From the NCBI GenBank assembly GCA_963748545.1, contig CAVVJO010000014.1:233932-297931 (forward strand): a DNA stretch of 64,000 nt, read 5' to 3'. A program made the translations under genes and the position numbers. This DNA is from Roseiarcus sp963748545 (GTDB lineage: Bacteria; Pseudomonadota; Alphaproteobacteria; Rhizobiales; Beijerinckiaceae). This document shows positions 45,409-53,833 of this stretch, one piece after another. Each line of letters starts with the position of its first letter. The stretch's first letter is position 1. The notes under the pieces were generated by a model, which had not been told where the DNA came from, did not search any database, and saw only the letters and a list, made by a program, of their open reading frames with translations.

Positions 45409-46941
45409 TTAGCCGAGCGTTGCGCCATGCGGAAGCCGAACGGAAGACGGGACCGGGACTCGCTCCGGGGTCGGAAGCCTGATGAGAAAGCGCGCGCCGC
45501 AATAGAAGTCATCCGTCGTCGCCCGCGCGAGGTCGATCGACCCCCCGTTCCGCGTCACGAGGTCGGCGGCGATCGACAGCCCGAGCCCGGTTCCGGCCAC
45601 GCTGGTCGAGGTCTGAAACGGCTCGAAAATTCGCTCCTTGTGGTCCGGCGGGAACCCCGGGCCGGTGTCGCTGATCTCGATAAGCGCGGCGCCGTCGGTG
45701 CGGATCGCGGCGAAGCGGATCGCTTTTGGCCGCTCGCCTGCGGCGCCGTTGCTGGTCAGCGCCTGCAACGCGTTGCGGTTCAAGTTCTCGAGCACGCGAA
45801 GGATCTGGTCCGGATCGGCATAGACCTCGAAATTGGGCGGGATCTCGACATGGTAATCGACCGAAGCGCACCGCTCCACGCAGGCCGCGTCGACGACGTT
45901 TCGCACCATCTTGTTCAGATCGAACGGCCGTCGCTCCGGCGGCTGCTCCCTTCCGGCGCCATAAGTCAGAGTCGCCTGGCAGAACTGGATCGCGCGATCG
46001 AGCGTGGCCACAAGCTTCGGCGCGAGCAGTTGGGCCTGGGGGTCGGCGATGGTCGCGAGACGGTCTGAGATGAGCTGCGCCGCCGAAAGCATATTGCGCA
46101 AGTCGTGATTGATGTGGGCGACCGCCATGCCTAGCTCGGACAAGCGTTTCCTTTGAGCGAGTTCGTTCGCGAGCGAGGTCTGCATGGCGGCGAGCGCAGT
46201 TTCGGCGCGGCCGATTTCGTCGTCGCGCCCGCTCGGCGCGATGATGCGGGAGACGTCCTGGGGACGCTTGCCGAATGCGATGATGTTGGAGGTCAGCTTT
46301 CGTACCGGCTGAAGCACCATTCGCCAAAGCGTGGCCCAGACGACGACCGTGATCACGACGGCGAGGACCACCAAAATGGCGAACTGTGCGCCTGCGACGC
46401 GACGTAAGGACAGCGTGAGCGGTTGCTGGTCCATCGTCAGCTCAAGAGGCGGATCGACGCTTCGGACCCGAATGACGGAGGAGGCGTCGGGGAACAACGC
46501 GCGATAAAGCGCCAAAATCGTGAGCGTAAACGAAGCGTTGTCGTGCGTCACGTCAACGACCGAGGCGGGCGGCGGAGAGGTGGAGGCGATTTCCCGGCGC
46601 CCTTCTGGCCCTTCGGTTGCGATGGTCGTCAAACCGAGGGCTCGGAGGACCTTGTCGGCGAGGGCGGGCGGAAGTTGGCTGTGGTCGGGGTCAAAGACGT
46701 CGAGCGCCTCCTGCACGGTGACGGCCTTGTTGTGCAACCAGATCTCACGGGCCGCTTCGAGCCGCGTTGCGAACGTCAAGGCCATCGACATGACGACTGC
46801 GGTGACCGTGACGATCAGCATTCGACCCGCAAGTCCCCCGCCGGAACGATTGACGACCGGCGGAACGCCTTCCGGGGAGAGATCGACCAAAGCCGATTCG
46901 CGGTCCCTCAAACCGTTCGGTCCGGTCGGCAGATGCAGCAT
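45409..46941 (-). CDS. Sensor histidine kinase (orphan)
   Basis: A 510-residue membrane kinase. Two transmembrane helices (MLIVTVTAVVMSMALTF about 41-60 and FAILVVLAVVITVVVWATLW about 190-212) enclose a periplasmic sensor region of about 130 residues without a recognised fold. A HAMP-like linker (LQPVRKLTSNIIAFG, DEIGRAETALAAMQ) leads to the phospho-acceptor His in GMAVAHINHDLRNMLSAAQL (about residue 295). ATP-binding boxes follow: N in LENLNRNALQAL, G1 ISDTGPGFPPD, F IFEPFQTS and G2 GTGLGLSIA. No response regulator gene adjoins it, so the partner is elsewhere. Confidence 0.9.
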   Translation of the reverse strand: MLHLPTGPNGLRDRESALVDLSPEGVPPVVNRSGGGLAGRMLIVTVTAVVMSMALTFATRLEAAREIWLHNKAVTVQEALDVFDPDHSQLPPALADKVLRALGLTTIATEGPEGRREIASTSPPPASVVDVTHDNASFTLTILALYRALFPDASSVIRVRSVDPPLELTMDQQPLTLSLRRVAGAQFAILVVLAVVITVVVWATLWRMVLQPVRKLTSNIIAFGKRPQDVSRIIAPSGRDDEIGRAETALAAMQTSLANELAQRKRLSELGMAVAHINHDLRNMLSAAQLISDRLATIADPQAQLLAPKLVATLDRAIQFCQATLTYGAGREQPPERRPFDLNKMVRNVVDAACVERCASVDYHVEIPPNFEVYADPDQILRVLENLNRNALQALTSNGAAGERPKAIRFAAIRTDGAALIEISDTGPGFPPDHKERIFEPFQTSTSVAGTGLGLSIAADLVTRNGGSIDLARATTDDFYCGARFLIRLPTPERVPVPSSVRLPHGATLG

Positions 46942-47216
46942 CCGGCTCCCTCTTCGCAGCGACCATCAATGGGGGACGATACGCTGACATATAGAGACAA
47001 TTGTCGCCCAGGCAAAACACGGACCGTTGCGGATCGCCGACCGGCGTCTCGCAAGACCGGCGCTTCCCCGCCCAGGAAAAGCGGCTGCGCAAATCGCATT
47101 GACTGGTCGGTCAGATGTAACTGTCATAAAGATAATTGAAATTGTTCACGCCTTGCTTTCGCCACATCGGGCCGACAGATGGGCCACGATGTTGAAACGG
47201 AAATGAGGTCTAGTAG

Positions 47217-47526
47217 ATGCGGAAGTACGTTTTGGTTGGTTCGTTTGTCTTTGGATTTGCGAACGCAGCTGCGGCTGCTGAAATCGGGTATAGCCTCTTA
47301 TTATCAGGCTCCTCATAGCATTGGGTTGACAGCGGCGCACAAGTCTTTGCCCTTTGGGACCCACGTCCGGATCGTTAATTTGGATAACGGACGAAGTGCG
47401 ATTGTAAGAATTAATGATCGAGGACCGTTCATACGCGGACGCATCATTGACGTTTGCATGGCGGCCGCGACTGCCCTGGGCTTTCGCCAGGCGGGCGTTG
47501 CCCACGTACGGGTCGAAGTCCTCTGA
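47217..47526 (+). CDS. rlpA: RlpA-like double-psi beta-barrel protein, frame break after the signal peptide
   Basis: The short exported protein is split over two frames. ATG 47217 (GAGG upstream) encodes the signal peptide MRKYVLVGSFVFGFANAAAA; the frame then fails at a GGG run (47286-47288). One G fewer gives AEIGIASYYQAPHSIGLTAA and joins the body: HKSLPFGTHVRIVNLDNGRS, IVRINDRGPFIRGRIIDVCM and VAHVRVEVL, the DPBB core of RlpA with the catalytic Asp in NDRGPF. Corrected length is about 103 residues, so this is a minimal form without the SPOR domain that guides RlpA to the septum. Family members are lytic transglycosylases acting on naked glycan strands. The local base composition is less GC-rich than its neighbours. 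Confidence 0.78.
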
Positions 47527-47604
47527 TCCAGAGGGCGTCGGGGCGCCCTCAGGGTTCCCGGCTCGCAAAACGCGAGCCCATCCCGTCGCTGCGCAACGAT
47601 GCCC

Positions 47605-49251
47605 TCAATTTCCCCCTTCGAGCAGCCGCCGCGCGATCACCTGCGCCTGGATCTCGGCCGCACCTTCGAAAATGTTGAGAATTCGGGCGTCACAAAGAAC
47701 GCGAGAAATCGGGTATTCGAGGGCGAAGCCGTTGCCGCCGTGGATCTGAAGCGCGTTGTCGGCGGCGGCCCAGGCGACCCGAGCGCCAAGCAGCTTCGCC
47801 ATGCCAGCCTCGAGGTCGCAGCGTCGGCCCGCGTCCTTTGCGCGTCCGGCAAAATACGTGATCTGGCGGGCGATGTGGATCTCGACCGCCATCATCGCCA
47901 GTTTGTCGGCGACGCGAGGGAAGTGGATCAGCGTCTTGCCGAACTGCACGCGCTCCCGGGCGTAGCGCAGGCCGAGTTCAAAGGCGCACTGCGCGACGCC
48001 CACGGCCCGCGCCGCCGTCTGAATGCGCGCCAACTCGAAGGTTTCCATCAGCTGCTTGAAGCCTTGGCCTTCGACGCCGCCGAGGAGCGCCTCGGCGGGA
48101 ACGCGGAAGCCGTCGAAGGCGATCTCGTATTCCTTCATGCCGCGGTAGCCCAGCACCTCGATCTCGCCGCCCGACATGCCCTTTGCAGGAAACGGATCGG
48201 CGTCTGTGCCGCGCGGCTTTTCGGCGAGCAGCATGGAGAGGCCCTTGTAGCCCTTCTCCTCCGGGTTGGTGCGCACCAGCAGGGTCATGAGGTCAGCCCG
48301 GACCGGATGGGTGATCCAGGTCTTGGCGCCGTTGACGACGTAGTCATCGCCCTCCTTCGCCGCGCGCGTCCTGAGGCTCGCGAGATCGGAGCCCGTATTC
48401 GGCTCGGTGAAGACGGCGGTCGGGAGGATCTCGCCGCTGGCGATCTTCGGCAGATACTTCGTCCTTTGCGCTTCGGTGCCCCCGACCAGGATCAACTCGG
48501 CGGCGATCTCGGAACGGGTGCCGAGCGAGCCGACGCCGATATATCCTCGCGACAGCTCCTCCGAAACGACGCACATGGCGACCTTGCCGAGCCCCATGCC
48601 TCCATAGGTCTCCGGGATCGTCAGGCCGAAAACGCCCATCTCCGACAGCCCGGCGATGACTTCGAGCGGAATGTAGGTGTTGCCACGGTGCCAATCCTGG
48701 GCGTTGGGCACGACCTCGGCGTCCGCGAAACGCCGCATCTCGCCCCGGATCGCCTCGAGCGTCTCGTCGAGGCCGGGATCGCCGATGGCGCCGTCGGGCG
48801 CGTGCTTGATGATCTCGGCGAGCGCTGCTCGATTGTCGAGCGTGTTGCCGGACTTGATCAGCGTATCCACCACCGGCTCGTCGCGGAAGGGCTCGATGTC
48901 CGATTCGCTGAGGCCGAAGTCGGCCAGTCGGATGATTTCCCCCTGATTCATCGGGATTCCCCCGAAGATCTGGGCGAGATATTCGCCCAGTCCAATCCGG
49001 GTCATCAGCTCTTCCGTCGCGCCGAAGCGGCCCTCCTCATGCATCCGGCGCGCGTAAGCGGCGAGTTCCTTGATGGCTTCGACATAGGTGGCGAGCCAAG
49101 CGAGGCCATGGGCCGCGTGCTGCTCGGCCTCGATCTTGGCGGCGCTCAGTTTGCCATGCGCGGAGACCCGCTCGCGCACGGCGGTGACAGCGCAGTCGAG
49201 CAGGCCTTCGGCGGTGAATTGGGCCTGACGGGCAAGATCGTCGAGCGTCAC
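47605..49251 (-). CDS. mcd: (2S)-methylsuccinyl-CoA dehydrogenase
   Basis: A 548-residue acyl-CoA dehydrogenase family enzyme. GTG 49251, with AGGAGAG upstream, gives the length usual for Mcd. The N-terminal 150-residue extension, absent from ordinary acyl-CoA dehydrogenases, is diagnostic: QHAAHGLAWLATYVEAIKEL and LGEYLAQIFGGIPMNQGEII. The dehydrogenase core follows (FTEPNTGSDLASLRTRA, GAKTWITHPVRADL, MSGGEIEVLGYRGMKEYEI, LQIHGGNGFALEYPISRVL). Mcd converts methylsuccinyl-CoA to mesaconyl-CoA in the ethylmalonyl-CoA pathway, which regenerates glyoxylate or assimilates acetyl-CoA in bacteria without isocitrate lyase, including serine-cycle methylotrophs. No other pathway gene is adjacent. Confidence 0.85.
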   Translation of the reverse strand: MTLDDLARQAQFTAEGLLDCAVTAVRERVSAHGKLSAAKIEAEQHAAHGLAWLATYVEAIKELAAYARRMHEEGRFGATEELMTRIGLGEYLAQIFGGIPMNQGEIIRLADFGLSESDIEPFRDEPVVDTLIKSGNTLDNRAALAEIIKHAPDGAIGDPGLDETLEAIRGEMRRFADAEVVPNAQDWHRGNTYIPLEVIAGLSEMGVFGLTIPETYGGMGLGKVAMCVVSEELSRGYIGVGSLGTRSEIAAELILVGGTEAQRTKYLPKIASGEILPTAVFTEPNTGSDLASLRTRAAKEGDDYVVNGAKTWITHPVRADLMTLLVRTNPEEKGYKGLSMLLAEKPRGTDADPFPAKGMSGGEIEVLGYRGMKEYEIAFDGFRVPAEALLGGVEGQGFKQLMETFELARIQTAARAVGVAQCAFELGLRYARERVQFGKTLIHFPRVADKLAMMAVEIHIARQITYFAGRAKDAGRRCDLEAGMAKLLGARVAWAAADNALQIHGGNGFALEYPISRVLCDARILNIFEGAAEIQAQVIARRLLEGGN

Positions 49252-49378
49252 GGGGCTCTCTCCTGGAAAAGCATTGCTGCTGCGGCGCAGCATGCGTTGC
49301 GGGGCGCCCTGTTGCAATGCGTCTTTTCGTCGTCATGTTGGGAAAGGAACAGCCCACGCAAGCCCGCGTTCGGAGCCC

Positions 49379-50281
49379 ATGACCGGTGAGACTGGAATGG
49401 CGGACGCAGTTCGGGCTAAAAGCAGCCCAAGAGGGACGGTTGTGCGCAAGACGGCGTCGATCCTGTGGAGTGCGGCGGAGAAGTTCGCCGCCGACGACGG
49501 CTGGGCGATCGCCAGCTACATCGGCCTGACGCTGCTCATGTCCCTTTTTCCGTTCCTGATCTTCGTCGCGGCGGTCGCCGGTTTCCTCGGCTCGGCCGAA
49601 CTGGCGAAGGAAGCCGCGAAGCTAATTTTCACGGAATGGCCCGACGTGGTCGCACGCCCGATCTCCCAAGAGGTGGAAAACGTCCTGACGGCGCCGCGCG
49701 GCGGGCTGCTCACCCTCGGCGCGGTTCTGTCGTTCTATTTCGCCTCGAGCGCGATCGAGGCGCTCAGGGTCGGGCTCAATCGCGCTTATGGCCTGATTGA
49801 AAAGAGGCCATGGTGGCTGCTCAGACTACAGTCGCTTGGGCTTGTTCTGGTCGGCTCTCTGTCGCTGCTCGCGCTCGCCTTTCTGGTGGTCCTCGGGCCG
49901 CTGATCCTCAACTCGCTTTCTGCATGGATCCCGGCCATTGCCGCGGCTCACAGCCTTCTCAATTATGCGCGCCTGGGCTTTGCCGGGTTCATGCTCGCCG
50001 TTTCCCTGTTTCTCGCCCATCGAATCCTGCCCGCTCATCGACCGCGGTTTGTCGACCTCGCGCCCGGCGTGGCTTTGACGTTTTTCGCGAGCATCATGTT
50101 CGGCGAAGCCTTCGGCGCGTATTTGAGCCAGTACGTTCGCAACTACATCTCGACCTACGCCGGTCTCGCGTCTGTCATGATCGCGCTCGTCTATCTCTAT
50201 TGGGTCGCCCTCTTGTTCGTGTTCGGCGGCGAACTCAACGCGGCGATCATGCGGGCGCGAGTCGCCGCTCCACAATCTTGA
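49379..50281 (+). CDS. YihY/BrkB family inner-membrane protein
   Basis: A 300-residue polytopic membrane protein from ATG 49379. The family pattern is visible: KFAADDGWAIASYIGLTLLM near residue 40, SLFPFLIFVAAVAGFLGSAE, a conserved GLLTLGAVLSFYFASSAIEA, LRVGLNRAYGL, LAPGVALTFFASIMFGEAFG and YASVMIALVYLYWVALLFVFG-type helices at the end. The former ribonuclease BN annotation for this family is wrong; the function is unknown and may involve envelope transport. It is divergent from mcd. Confidence 0.85.
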   Translation: MTGETGMADAVRAKSSPRGTVVRKTASILWSAAEKFAADDGWAIASYIGLTLLMSLFPFLIFVAAVAGFLGSAELAKEAAKLIFTEWPDVVARPISQEVENVLTAPRGGLLTLGAVLSFYFASSAIEALRVGLNRAYGLIEKRPWWLLRLQSLGLVLVGSLSLLALAFLVVLGPLILNSLSAWIPAIAAAHSLLNYARLGFAGFMLAVSLFLAHRILPAHRPRFVDLAPGVALTFFASIMFGEAFGAYLSQYVRNYISTYAGLASVMIALVYLYWVALLFVFGGELNAAIMRARVAAPQS

Positions 50282-50437
50282 CCGGCGGCCGGTTCGGGCC
50301 TGCGGCCTCGGCCCCCGCAACTTTCTTTCAGCGACCAGGGAAAGGGTTGTCTAGGATCAAACCGGTCGTATCTGAGCAGCGATAGCAAGCTCTTGTTCCG
50401 TTTGGTGACGACGGTAAGAGTTGAAACTGGGGGGCTT

Positions 50438-51418
50438 ATGCTGGATCTTCCTTCCGTGACGCCTGTCGCCGATCGGGATCGGAGGCGACACATTGAAACG
50501 CTGGCGCGCGCGTTTTTGGCGGCGCGCGCTCAAGGCGACGTCGAAGCCCTCGCCGCTCGTCTCGCTCCGGACTTCACCTATCGAGCCCGCGGATACTGGC
50601 CGAGGTGGCCCTATCACGCCGGCCCGATTGGACGAGCGGACTTCCTCGAGGCCGTCGCCAGGATCAACGCCGATTTCGAGGTTCTCAATTCGGACCTCCA
50701 CGAATTTTTGATCGATGGCGAATGCGCCGCGCTCCATGTCACGTTCACGACGCGCAACCGTGGCGCGGGCCCGCCCGAAGACGTCGACGTTTGGATGCAC
50801 CTTCGGTTTCGCAATGACCTTGTCGCCGAAGCCGCGGTTTACGTCGACGTCGCGAAGGCGGCGAAACTTCTGCAAGCCCACGTGGTTGAGGTTCACGCCT
50901 GCGATCCGGTTCGCGCAGGACACCCAACGGCGACAGGGGCGGATGTTTTGGCGAAGCCGGCGGCGGTCGACGGAGCGGAGGTCGCGGGATGCGACGGGCA
51001 GGTAGCGCGCGGCAGATATTGGACGGAGCAGGTCCTTCTGGGTCTGTTCGCCCTGCGAGGGAAAGGCGACTTCGCGGGGATGCTGGCGCGGTTCGCGCCA
51101 GACTTCGCTTACAATCCTCTGGGAACATGGACCCGGTTGCCGCTCATGGCGAACGCATGCGATCTGGCCGGCTTCGCCGAATCGCTTCGGCTGGTCAACG
51201 TTGAGTACGAGGACATGGGCGGGGGCGAGCTGCACGAGGTTCTCGTCGACGAGGACCGTGTGGCCGCCCACCGCACCATCCGACTTCGAAATCGCGGCGC
51301 GGGCAATCTGGTCCTGGCGGACGAATGGATTTGTGTGCGAGTTCGCCACGGCCTGATCGCCGAGATGGCGTCGTATGTCGACTGCGCCAAGGCCTCGAGC
51401 GTGGTGTCGCCCGACTAA
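50438..51418 (+). CDS. Protein with two tandem SnoaL/NTF2-like domains
   Basis: About 326 residues from ATG 50438. Two homologous halves are visible: TLARAFLAARAQGDVEALAA, then a gap, then NADFEVLNSDLHEFLIDGEC (residues about 15-100); and LGLFALRGKGDFAGMLARFA with LVNVEYEDMGGGELHEVLVD (about 195-285). Each half ends with a similar line (AALHVTFTTRNRGAGPPEDV against AAHRTIRLRNRGAGNLVLAD; VYVDVAKAAKLL against SYVDCAKASSVV). SnoaL-like folds are small cone-shaped domains used by isomerases, cyclases and dehydratases, or for ligand binding. A fused pair would make an internal pseudo-dimer. Catalytic residues cannot be assigned. Confidence 0.7.
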   Translation: MLDLPSVTPVADRDRRRHIETLARAFLAARAQGDVEALAARLAPDFTYRARGYWPRWPYHAGPIGRADFLEAVARINADFEVLNSDLHEFLIDGECAALHVTFTTRNRGAGPPEDVDVWMHLRFRNDLVAEAAVYVDVAKAAKLLQAHVVEVHACDPVRAGHPTATGADVLAKPAAVDGAEVAGCDGQVARGRYWTEQVLLGLFALRGKGDFAGMLARFAPDFAYNPLGTWTRLPLMANACDLAGFAESLRLVNVEYEDMGGGELHEVLVDEDRVAAHRTIRLRNRGAGNLVLADEWICVRVRHGLIAEMASYVDCAKASSVVSPD

Positions 51419-51821
51419 GCGCCTGCTCGCGCGGCAAGGCGCGCCAATCAGGCGCTCGCGAGGGCGCTGTTCCTCAACGGGTCTTCGAGCCGTCGTCGGC
51501 TGTCCCCCCGTAGCCTGCGCCTATGGCGAGGTATCGGCGGCGTCGGCGCGAAGACCGCGACCGAGGCAGCCGACGCCCCGGCCGGGAGGGCGACAAAGTC
51601 TTGCCAGCCAATCGATAATGTTCTATTTTTGTTCTCATGGTGGGAATCTGAGCGCTAACATGCGAAGGTCTACGAACATGCCCAGGTCAACCAACACGTC
51701 GGTGTCAAATGGCCGGTCAGGTCGCCCTCGGCAACGGCTCCGTATGCGAGGTGATGCGACTGCAACGCCAGGGGTCTCCGCCCAAGCTTTACCGCGGGCG
51801 TTCTCCGAGGCGCGAGCCGAC

Positions 51822-51872
51822 GGCGGAACCCATTGGCGCTGCAAGTCTCTGAAAACGCTCAATTCCGGAGCC
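51822..51872. repeat. Direct repeat unit 1 of 2 (51 bases)
   Basis: Matches 51957-52007 at 40 of 51 positions by hand alignment, with identical ends GGCGGAACC and TTCCGGAGCC and a shared CTGAAAA core. Start-to-start spacing is 135 bases, a multiple of three. Confidence 0.65.
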
Positions 51873-51956
51873 GTGATGGCGCCGCTCCTGGCCCGCGCGC
51901 GGCAAGACGGGCTGTTGTCGCCCAGACCTACGGAGAGCGCGGTCTTGATGTCTCGG

Positions 51957-52007
51957 GGCGGAACCGAACGGCGGTGCAACAGCCTGAAAAGGCTCGTTTC
52001 CGGAGCC
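51957..52007. repeat. Direct repeat unit 2 of 2 (51 bases)
   Basis: Partner of 51822-51872. The change pattern is scattered and not clearly third-position in any frame, so coding use is unproven. Confidence 0.65.
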
Positions 52008-52256
52008 GCAAGGCTCAATAAGGCGGATCCCGCCCCCTCTGTTCGGAGCGGGGCAGGAAGTCGACGCGGTACGATAGAGATCCCGCCTGGAAAGCGATGG
52101 TCTGGCCGCCGCGGCCCCGGGGGGATGCGACCGAAGCCGCCCGGAGAATCCGCCGCAAGGTGTTGAAGAGATGGAATTCGCGCCCGGAAGACGCCGGTCG
52201 GCTGGCGAAGGCGTCCTACGCACTGCGGCCGACTTTCTCGCGCGCAAGCGTGTCGC

Positions 52257-53330
52257 TCAGGCCGGCGCGCTCGGCGGCGCGATCTGATCGAAGGTGCACG
52301 ATTTCGGGGATTTGTCCGGGCGCCAGCGCAGGAACCGGGTCCCGTGGCGGAAGCGATCGCCGGTTACATGGTCGAAGCGCACTTCGGCCACCAGTTCCGG
52401 CCGGACCGGCTCCCACGCGGCGCTCCGCTCCGTGCTCCAGCGGCTGGGGCCTCCCGGCGCCTTTCCGGTGAAACCGGGCGCCTCGCGTAGCGCTTCGAGC
52501 TTGCGGGTCAGCACCTCTCGGTCGGAGGCCGGGATATTGGACGTGAAGCCCACGTGGTCGAGCCGACCCTCGGCGTCGTAAAGGCCGAGCAGAAGCGACC
52601 CGACCACGGGGCCCGCGCGCTCATAGCGAAAGCCGCCGACCACGCAGTCGGCGGTCCGCAGCCGCTTGACCTTGATCATGGCGCGTTCGCCGCTGAGGTA
52701 AGGCAGATCCAGGCGCTTGGCGACGACGCCGTCCGTGCCGGCGTAGCCCGAGAGCCACAGCTGCGCTTGGTCTGCGGCGCGCGTGCAAGGGGTCACGGTG
52801 ACGAGATCGGAAGGTCCGACTTTCCGCGCGAACGCTTCGAGCGCCCCGCGGCGGCGGCCCAGCGGCGACACCATCAGATCCTCGCCGTCCGACCCCAGCA
52901 GGATGTCAAATAGGATCAGCCGGGCAGGGATCTCGACGGCCAGTTTCCGGATGCGGCTTTCCGCCGGGTGAAGACGCATTTGAAGCGCGTCGAATGAGAG
53001 AACGCCGTCGACCTCGATCACGAGTTCGCCGTCTAGGACAAAGCGCTCTGCGCGCAGATCCTTCAGCATTGCGAGCACTTCGGGGAAAAAGCGCCCAAGG
53101 GGCTTGCCGGATTTGCCGCGGAGATCGACCGAGGCGCCGTCCCGGCGCGCGAGCACCCGGAAGCCGTCCCATTTCGGCTCGTATTGCCACTTGCCGGGGT
53201 CGACCGGCATGGCTTCCGCCGACCGAGCCTCCATGGGCTCTGTCTCGGCCGGGATGCCGAACAGCATCTTGGTCGAGGGCGCGACGGCCCGCGCCGGGAT
53301 CGCGAAAATCCGCGGCGCGGGCCGGGGCAT
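52257..53330 (-). CDS. ATP-dependent DNA ligase (LigC/LigD-ligase type)
   Basis: A 357-residue ligase made only of nucleotidyltransferase and OB-fold domains. The active-site lysine is in YEPKWDGFRVLARRDG (motif I, about residue 52), followed by LRGKSGKPLGRFFPEVL (motif Ia), FVLDGELVIEVDG (motif III), ILFDILLGSDGEDL (IIIa), YAGTDGVVAKRLDLPY (IV) and AMIKVKRLRTADCVVGGFRY (V). ATP-dependent ligases of this kind act in end joining with Ku or in short-patch repair; no ku gene is in the window. The ATG at 53330 overlaps the stop of the upstream ferritin-like gene, indicating coupled translation. Confidence 0.88.
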   Translation of the reverse strand: MPRPAPRIFAIPARAVAPSTKMLFGIPAETEPMEARSAEAMPVDPGKWQYEPKWDGFRVLARRDGASVDLRGKSGKPLGRFFPEVLAMLKDLRAERFVLDGELVIEVDGVLSFDALQMRLHPAESRIRKLAVEIPARLILFDILLGSDGEDLMVSPLGRRRGALEAFARKVGPSDLVTVTPCTRAADQAQLWLSGYAGTDGVVAKRLDLPYLSGERAMIKVKRLRTADCVVGGFRYERAGPVVGSLLLGLYDAEGRLDHVGFTSNIPASDREVLTRKLEALREAPGFTGKAPGGPSRWSTERSAAWEPVRPELVAEVRFDHVTGDRFRHGTRFLRWRPDKSPKSCTFDQIAPPSAPA

Positions 53331-53833
53331 CAGGCGGCCTTGCGGTTCACGCTCTGAGCGGCAAGCTGAGTGAGAAGCTTATCTGTCTTGATCTCTTCCT
53401 GGAGCGTTTGGTCGAGAAGCTTGGCGGCGTCCTTCAAGCCCAGTTCGTTCGCCCAGGACTTGAGGGTGCCGTAGCGGGCGATTTCGTAGTGCTCGACCGC
53501 CTGCCCCGAGGCGATCAGCGCCGGATCGAGTGCCTCGGTCCCGCGGAAGTCGTCCATATTCTCCTTGGACTCTTCGATAATGCCGAGGATCGCCTCGCAG
53601 GTCTTTCCGCGCGCCGGACGGCCCATCTGTTCGAAGATCTGCGTGAGCCGCTCGATTTGGCCTTCGGTTTCCTCGCGGTGGGTTTCGAAAGCGCTCTTCA
53701 GTTCTGGCGTCGCCGCTTCCTTGGCCATCTTGGGTAACGCGCGGAGGATTTGCTTCTCGGCGAAATAGATGTCTTTCAGGGTCTCAGAGAACAGGTCTTC
53801 GAGCGGACTCGTGGACTTGCTGCGATTGGGCAT
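53330..53833 (-). CDS. YciE/YciF-family ferritin-like protein (DUF892)
   Basis: A 167-residue all-helical protein: LEDLFSETLKDIYFAEKQIL at the start, THREETEGQIERLTQIFEQM in helix two, a long loop with GIIEESKENMDD, then AVEHYEIARYGTLKSWANEL with the conserved Glu/His pair and a final DQTLQEEIKTDKLLTQLA. The family has a four-helix ferritin-like bundle and is induced by osmotic and general stress in enterobacteria. A basic Lys/Arg/Ala tail ends the protein. It is translationally coupled to the ligase gene (ATGA overlap), suggesting a stress and DNA-repair expression unit. Confidence 0.87.
   Translation of the reverse strand: MPNRSKSTSPLEDLFSETLKDIYFAEKQILRALPKMAKEAATPELKSAFETHREETEGQIERLTQIFEQMGRPARGKTCEAILGIIEESKENMDDFRGTEALDPALIASGQAVEHYEIARYGTLKSWANELGLKDAAKLLDQTLQEEIKTDKLLTQLAAQSVNRKAA

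Larger units (their letters stand above)
51419..52256. other. Region without a confident gene; contains an imperfect direct repeat
   Basis: 838 bases with overlapping open frames on both strands, none with a good start, ribosome site or family. It includes a moderately AT-rich patch (51600-51660) and two 51-base repeat units. It may hold remnants of a decayed gene, as both strands keep open frames across the repeat. Confidence 0.5.

Noticed and set aside
47100..47113. TGACTGGTCGGTCA, similar to TetR-type operators
   Set aside because: Only 10 of 14 positions are symmetric and no TetR gene is adjacent, so it could be chance.
51635..52018. 127-codon minus-strand frame over the direct repeat
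   Set aside because: No ribosome site or family, and the plus strand is equally open; the similarity between its halves comes from the DNA repeat.
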